Source: Hydrogenophaga sp. (GTDB lineage: Bacteria; Pseudomonadota; Gammaproteobacteria; Burkholderiales; Burkholderiaceae_C). From it: DNA of 56,953 bases. Below are positions 54,302 through 56,953 of the stretch, piece after piece; position 1 is the first letter of the stretch, and each line of letters opens with the position of its first letter. The notes beneath the pieces were generated by a model. That model made no database searches and was not told the origin of the DNA. It worked only from the letters and a program-made list of their open reading frames with translations. The stretch is from contig NZ_JADMJO010000057.1 of NCBI RefSeq assembly GCF_018780385.1, positions 1-56,953 on the forward strand, in the 5' to 3' direction. The position numbers and the translations under genes are program-made.

Positions 54302-55732
54302 TCAGCGCAGAGACACCTCAACACCGTTCTCAGGCTGAACGCCGCCGCCCAAGAGCGGGGCTACGAGAACGCGGCCAGGAAGCAACTTCTGAAGCAGCGC
54401 GTGGACATCTTTGAGCACGTCCAACTTGACGCCCTCGTCAAGGTTAACGGTGAGAACGATGCGCTCGCTGTGGGGCATCTCGATACCCAATGCGGCACGC
54501 CCAGTCAGCCACGCACGCTCCACACCAAGCATCAGCAAACCCGTGGCGACGCCGGGCGTGTTCTGAAACATCTCGATCCGCTTTTCGATGCGCAGCTTTT
54601 GCTGCTTGCTCATCATGGAGACCGAGCTGAGATAGGCCGTGGAGATGTCCTTGCGCCAGTGGCCCAGAGCCTCTGACACCTTCTTGTACGCGTGGTCAAC
54701 CAGTTCACGGTTCTGTTTGAACCACGCTGGCGTCTCCTCACCCTCAGCTGGCGGGCGGTGGCCGGTGATGTCTTCGAACATGTCTGCTGCGAACTGGTGA
54801 CGCAGGCCGTGACTCGAGACCCCCATAGCCTTCTGGTTGATGCCGTACTTGCGCAGCACGTGGTAGTACTTGGTCCGCGCCTCTTCCATCGTCATGCGCT
54901 CGTAGCCCATCTCACCTTTGTTGTTGTGCTCATCAGCCCAGGCGCGCGCGCGCTCAAGAACATCGCGCTGTTTGGCTTGCTTCACAGGATCCTTCATGAA
55001 GGGCACAAAGCGGCCCGCGCCACCCTTCGTGCCAAGTTTGATTGCAATGCCATCACGGCGCTCGGCCTCACGCGGGCGAAAGCTCAGCGCTTCTTTGACA
55101 CGCAAGCCGAAGTTCAGTTCGAGCTCAAACAGGATGGCCTCCTGAGGGTTTTCGATCGCGACAACTTCGATGATCGCTTGGGCATCCACCCCGGCAGCCT
55201 TCCAGCTCTTGCTGCCATGGGTCACCTGCGCACAAGTGACGGCGGCCTTGTCCACGCCTTTCGCGGCAAGTGCTTCGTAAAGCTCTTCCCGCTTCGGAAT
55301 TGCACCAATCTTGCCGATGAGCTCACAGAACTTACGAATCACGCTCAGCTTGTTGGTGATCGTTTTTGCCGTATGACCCAGTTCGTTGGCCCAGTATGCA
55401 GTGAGCGCCACAGCGTGACGCTGTCCGATTTCGTCAATGCGCTGAATGGGCATGTTCAGCGTTCTCAAATCCTGGATCAGATTCTTCATGGTGCTTCCGA
55501 ACGCTGTTAGCGTCTTCTCCCCGACGTTGCGCTTGCGGCCGGTTGAAGACTTGAGGGCCAGGTTCCGCAGGAAACACACCATCTGCCGCAACGGGTCGTT
55601 GGGATGTGCCTTGATCGCTTCTAGCGCGCGTGGATTTTCGCTTCCCGGCCCTCCCGTGGTAAGTGTTTCGGCACGCGACTTCGCTCGGGATTCGCGACGT
55701 TTGCCGCGACCATTGCCAGATTTTTTCGCCAT
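54302..55732 (-). CDS. Integrase-domain tyrosine recombinase
   Basis: The 476-residue tyrosine recombinase starts with a basic tail (AKKSGNGRGKRRESRAKSR). The catalytic residues are Arg211 (NFGLRVKEAL), Lys232 or 236, HGLR (His308, Arg311), GHW (His358) and Tyr367 (STAYLSS). The domain arrangement, with an insertion around GHRPPAEGEETPAWFKQNRE, resembles the Integrase_1 type used by integrative elements. I chose ATG at 55732 because GGAG lies 10 bases before it. It marks the probable boundary of the defence island to its left. A non-coding stretch follows on its 5' side. Confidence 0.85.
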   Translation of the reverse strand: MAKKSGNGRGKRRESRAKSRAETLTTGGPGSENPRALEAIKAHPNDPLRQMVCFLRNLALKSSTGRKRNVGEKTLTAFGSTMKNLIQDLRTLNMPIQRIDEIGQRHAVALTAYWANELGHTAKTITNKLSVIRKFCELIGKIGAIPKREELYEALAAKGVDKAAVTCAQVTHGSKSWKAAGVDAQAIIEVVAIENPQEAILFELELNFGLRVKEALSFRPREAERRDGIAIKLGTKGGAGRFVPFMKDPVKQAKQRDVLERARAWADEHNNKGEMGYERMTMEEARTKYYHVLRKYGINQKAMGVSSHGLRHQFAADMFEDITGHRPPAEGEETPAWFKQNRELVDHAYKKVSEALGHWRKDISTAYLSSVSMMSKQQKLRIEKRIEMFQNTPGVATGLLMLGVERAWLTGRAALGIEMPHSERIVLTVNLDEGVKLDVLKDVHALLQKLLPGRVLVAPLLGGGVQPENGVEVSLR

Positions 55733-56871
55733 TTCTCTTTCTCCTGTTGTGACTTGCGTCGTGATGAGGGCTAACACCTGCGGGCGCCCTACGCACCCGC
55801 ATGTCTAAACCTTCAGGCAGGCCCAAACCGCCAGATCGCTCTGGCTTTTCGTTTGTCTTTTTGCTACTGGTCGCCCGGTACAAGGCCCCTGGGCAAGGCA
55901 CGTCAGTCTTCGGTGGTTTCCGTTTTTCGTTAGCAAGCTGTCCTGTCGGCACAGGTGGAATCCCCGTGTGACCCCCATGCTTTTTTGATGGGCACCCCAA
56001 CGCATGGACATCGTCGGGGGGGGTACTGTCTTGTTCAGACAGAGCCTTGTGGGTGGGCTAGACCAGAGCAGTTATTCACTACCCAGGTGAACTCACTTCA
56101 CCGCCAGACTGATTTGGCGGCGTTGTCCTTTGCAGCTTGTCCAACCTGCCCCTTTTTAGGCCCTGAGGGCTCCCGGCAAACGCGCCAGGCGGGAGGTACT
56201 TGTGACGAACCACCCGCAGGTAGTCGTCAGTGCAAAGTCAAAACGTGAGTTGATCTATACGCTTACGCGTCCACACCCGCTCCGTAGCTCAGAGCGTTGG
56301 CTGGCGGCTTCCAAGAAGGAAGGCCTGGTTGGCTTGCTGTGGGCAGTCCCCATTCGGGGTCGCCACTTCTGAACCGCGTCGCGGGCTCAGCAGCTGGTCG
56401 TTATTCGACCTGTTTTGCGGCGCTCCATACAGAGCACCGTCTTGGTTTGCGACTTCCAACGTGGGAAGTCGGCTTGTTGCCTTAGGACACTCATGGTGAA
56501 GCGTCGGTTAGCGGTTTTCCCTGTGTAGGGAGTGGGACATCACTGGGATGTCTAAGTACCAGAGGTACAGGTGAGCGAATAGTAGATGCTGTTTGCAGTC
56601 TTGTCTTGTGATGCGGACCAGTTGGGGATAGGTACCGCTCAACGCAGTCTGCCCGAGCCCTTGTCCACAGATGGCAAAACACTCTCCCGCAGCGTGTCAC
56701 TCATGCCAACGGGCAAAAAAGTCCTTTCAGATCAGAAGCCTTCATATCACTCTGGTTGCCACCACTCCTGCAGACACCCCAAGTGGGTTGTTTGAAAGTG
56801 CCCTGTTGATATCTCGCCGTCAACACGACACTTGAACGCGCAAAACGATCCGTCGATTGAGGAAACAAGAA
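55733..56871. other. Stretch of about 1.1 kb without a recognised gene
   Basis: Only short, family-free open frames are seen. There is a pair of adjacent stem-loops at 56086-56120 (GGTGAA/TTCACC and CCGCCA/TGGCGG). No tRNA, CRISPR or attachment repeat could be recognised. It may be the promoter/attachment region of the integrase. Confidence 0.4.
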
Positions 56872-56953
56872 ATGGCAGCCCTGCTCCTAGCTCCCTACAT
56901 AGTCGGACCTGATTTATTCAGATTGACGCAAAGGCCAAGCGATGGGCTGAGCT
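56872..56953 (+). CDS. Start of an unfinished reading frame at the window edge
   Basis: ATG at 56872, with GAGGAAACAAGAA before it, begins a frame that stays open to the last base (27 codons: MAALLLAPYIVG, then PDLFRLTQRPSDGLS). Too short to assign. The ribosome site supports a real gene, but it may be chance. Confidence 0.3.
   Translation, partial: MAALLLAPYIVGPDLFRLTQRPSDGLS

Noticed and set aside
56280..56360. tRNA-like start (CTCCGTAGCTCAG)
   Set aside because: The T-arm and acceptor stem do not follow; a cloverleaf cannot be folded.

Overview
The window reads as a plastic accessory region of a betaproteobacterial genome, most likely a Comamonadaceae-type member of the Burkholderiales. 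This is inferred from high GC, the style of the housekeeping-like fragments (an NrdA ATP-cone remnant, a CzcI-like protein, a DUF3703 protein, an HU-like protein with a lysine/alanine tail) and the operon types. No rRNA, tRNA or CRISPR array was found. The taxonomic call is inference from protein flavour, not from a marker gene.

Layout. (1) 0.2-2.6 kb: a CopK-like periplasmic copper protein, a 5'-truncated MOT1-type transporter, a secreted protein and a divergent Crp/Fnr regulator with a TGATTTAAATCA box between the last two. (2) 2.7-6.7 kb, minus strand: a sulfur/persulfide operon (ArsR-rhodanese regulator, DsrE protein, ETHE1-like dioxygenase, MFS transporter, periplasmic rhodanese, frameshifted DsrE-like secreted protein). 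(3) 6.7-11.4 kb, minus strand: a compact metal/thiol operon, CDF exporter (frameshifted) - DUF3703 - CzcI - LspA - DsbB - DsbA - SCO - YnfA - second DsbA (two in-frame stops), with ATGA-type overlaps through most of it. (4) 11.7-16.5 kb: copper export (P1B ATPase, HMA chaperone, Met-rich lipoprotein, His/Cys-containing secreted protein) and the wreck of a second P-type ATPase. (5) 16.6-18.3 kb: a Fic-domain gene bracketed by two copies of a three-iteron array with identical 20/30-bp spacing. (6) 18.5-28.2 kb: HU-like gene, an AbiE-like type IV toxin-antitoxin pair, a RES/Xre toxin-antitoxin pair, an integrase with an unusual insert, IS21 debris, small genes, a PAP2 phosphatase and truncated relics. 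(7) 28.2-38.8 kb: a sensory block of two hybrid histidine kinases with similar CHASE4-like sensor regions, an MCP and small genes. (8) 39.1-40.8 kb: an IS1182-family element with terminal repeats and a 4-bp target duplication, its transposase broken by an 8-bp duplication. (9) 40.9-55.7 kb: a defence island with an orphan AbiEi antitoxin, a stand-alone AAA ATPase, a ParDE scar, a complete Wadjet locus jetABCD (jetA frameshifted), a third AbiE pair (toxin frameshifted), an XRE gene and a terminal tyrosine integrase. (10) 55.7-56.9 kb: about 1.1 kb without a recognisable gene, then the start of a reading frame that leaves the window.

Two themes stand out. First, copper, zinc/cadmium-type metal and reactive-sulfur handling are grouped with periplasmic thiol chemistry. 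Second, anti-plasmid/anti-phage modules and mobile-element relics are dense, and at least seven genes carry frameshifts, nonsense codons or internal deletions. These could be real decay or partly uncorrected single-base indels; the 8-bp duplication, the paired nonsense codons and the internal deletions favour real decay for at least some.
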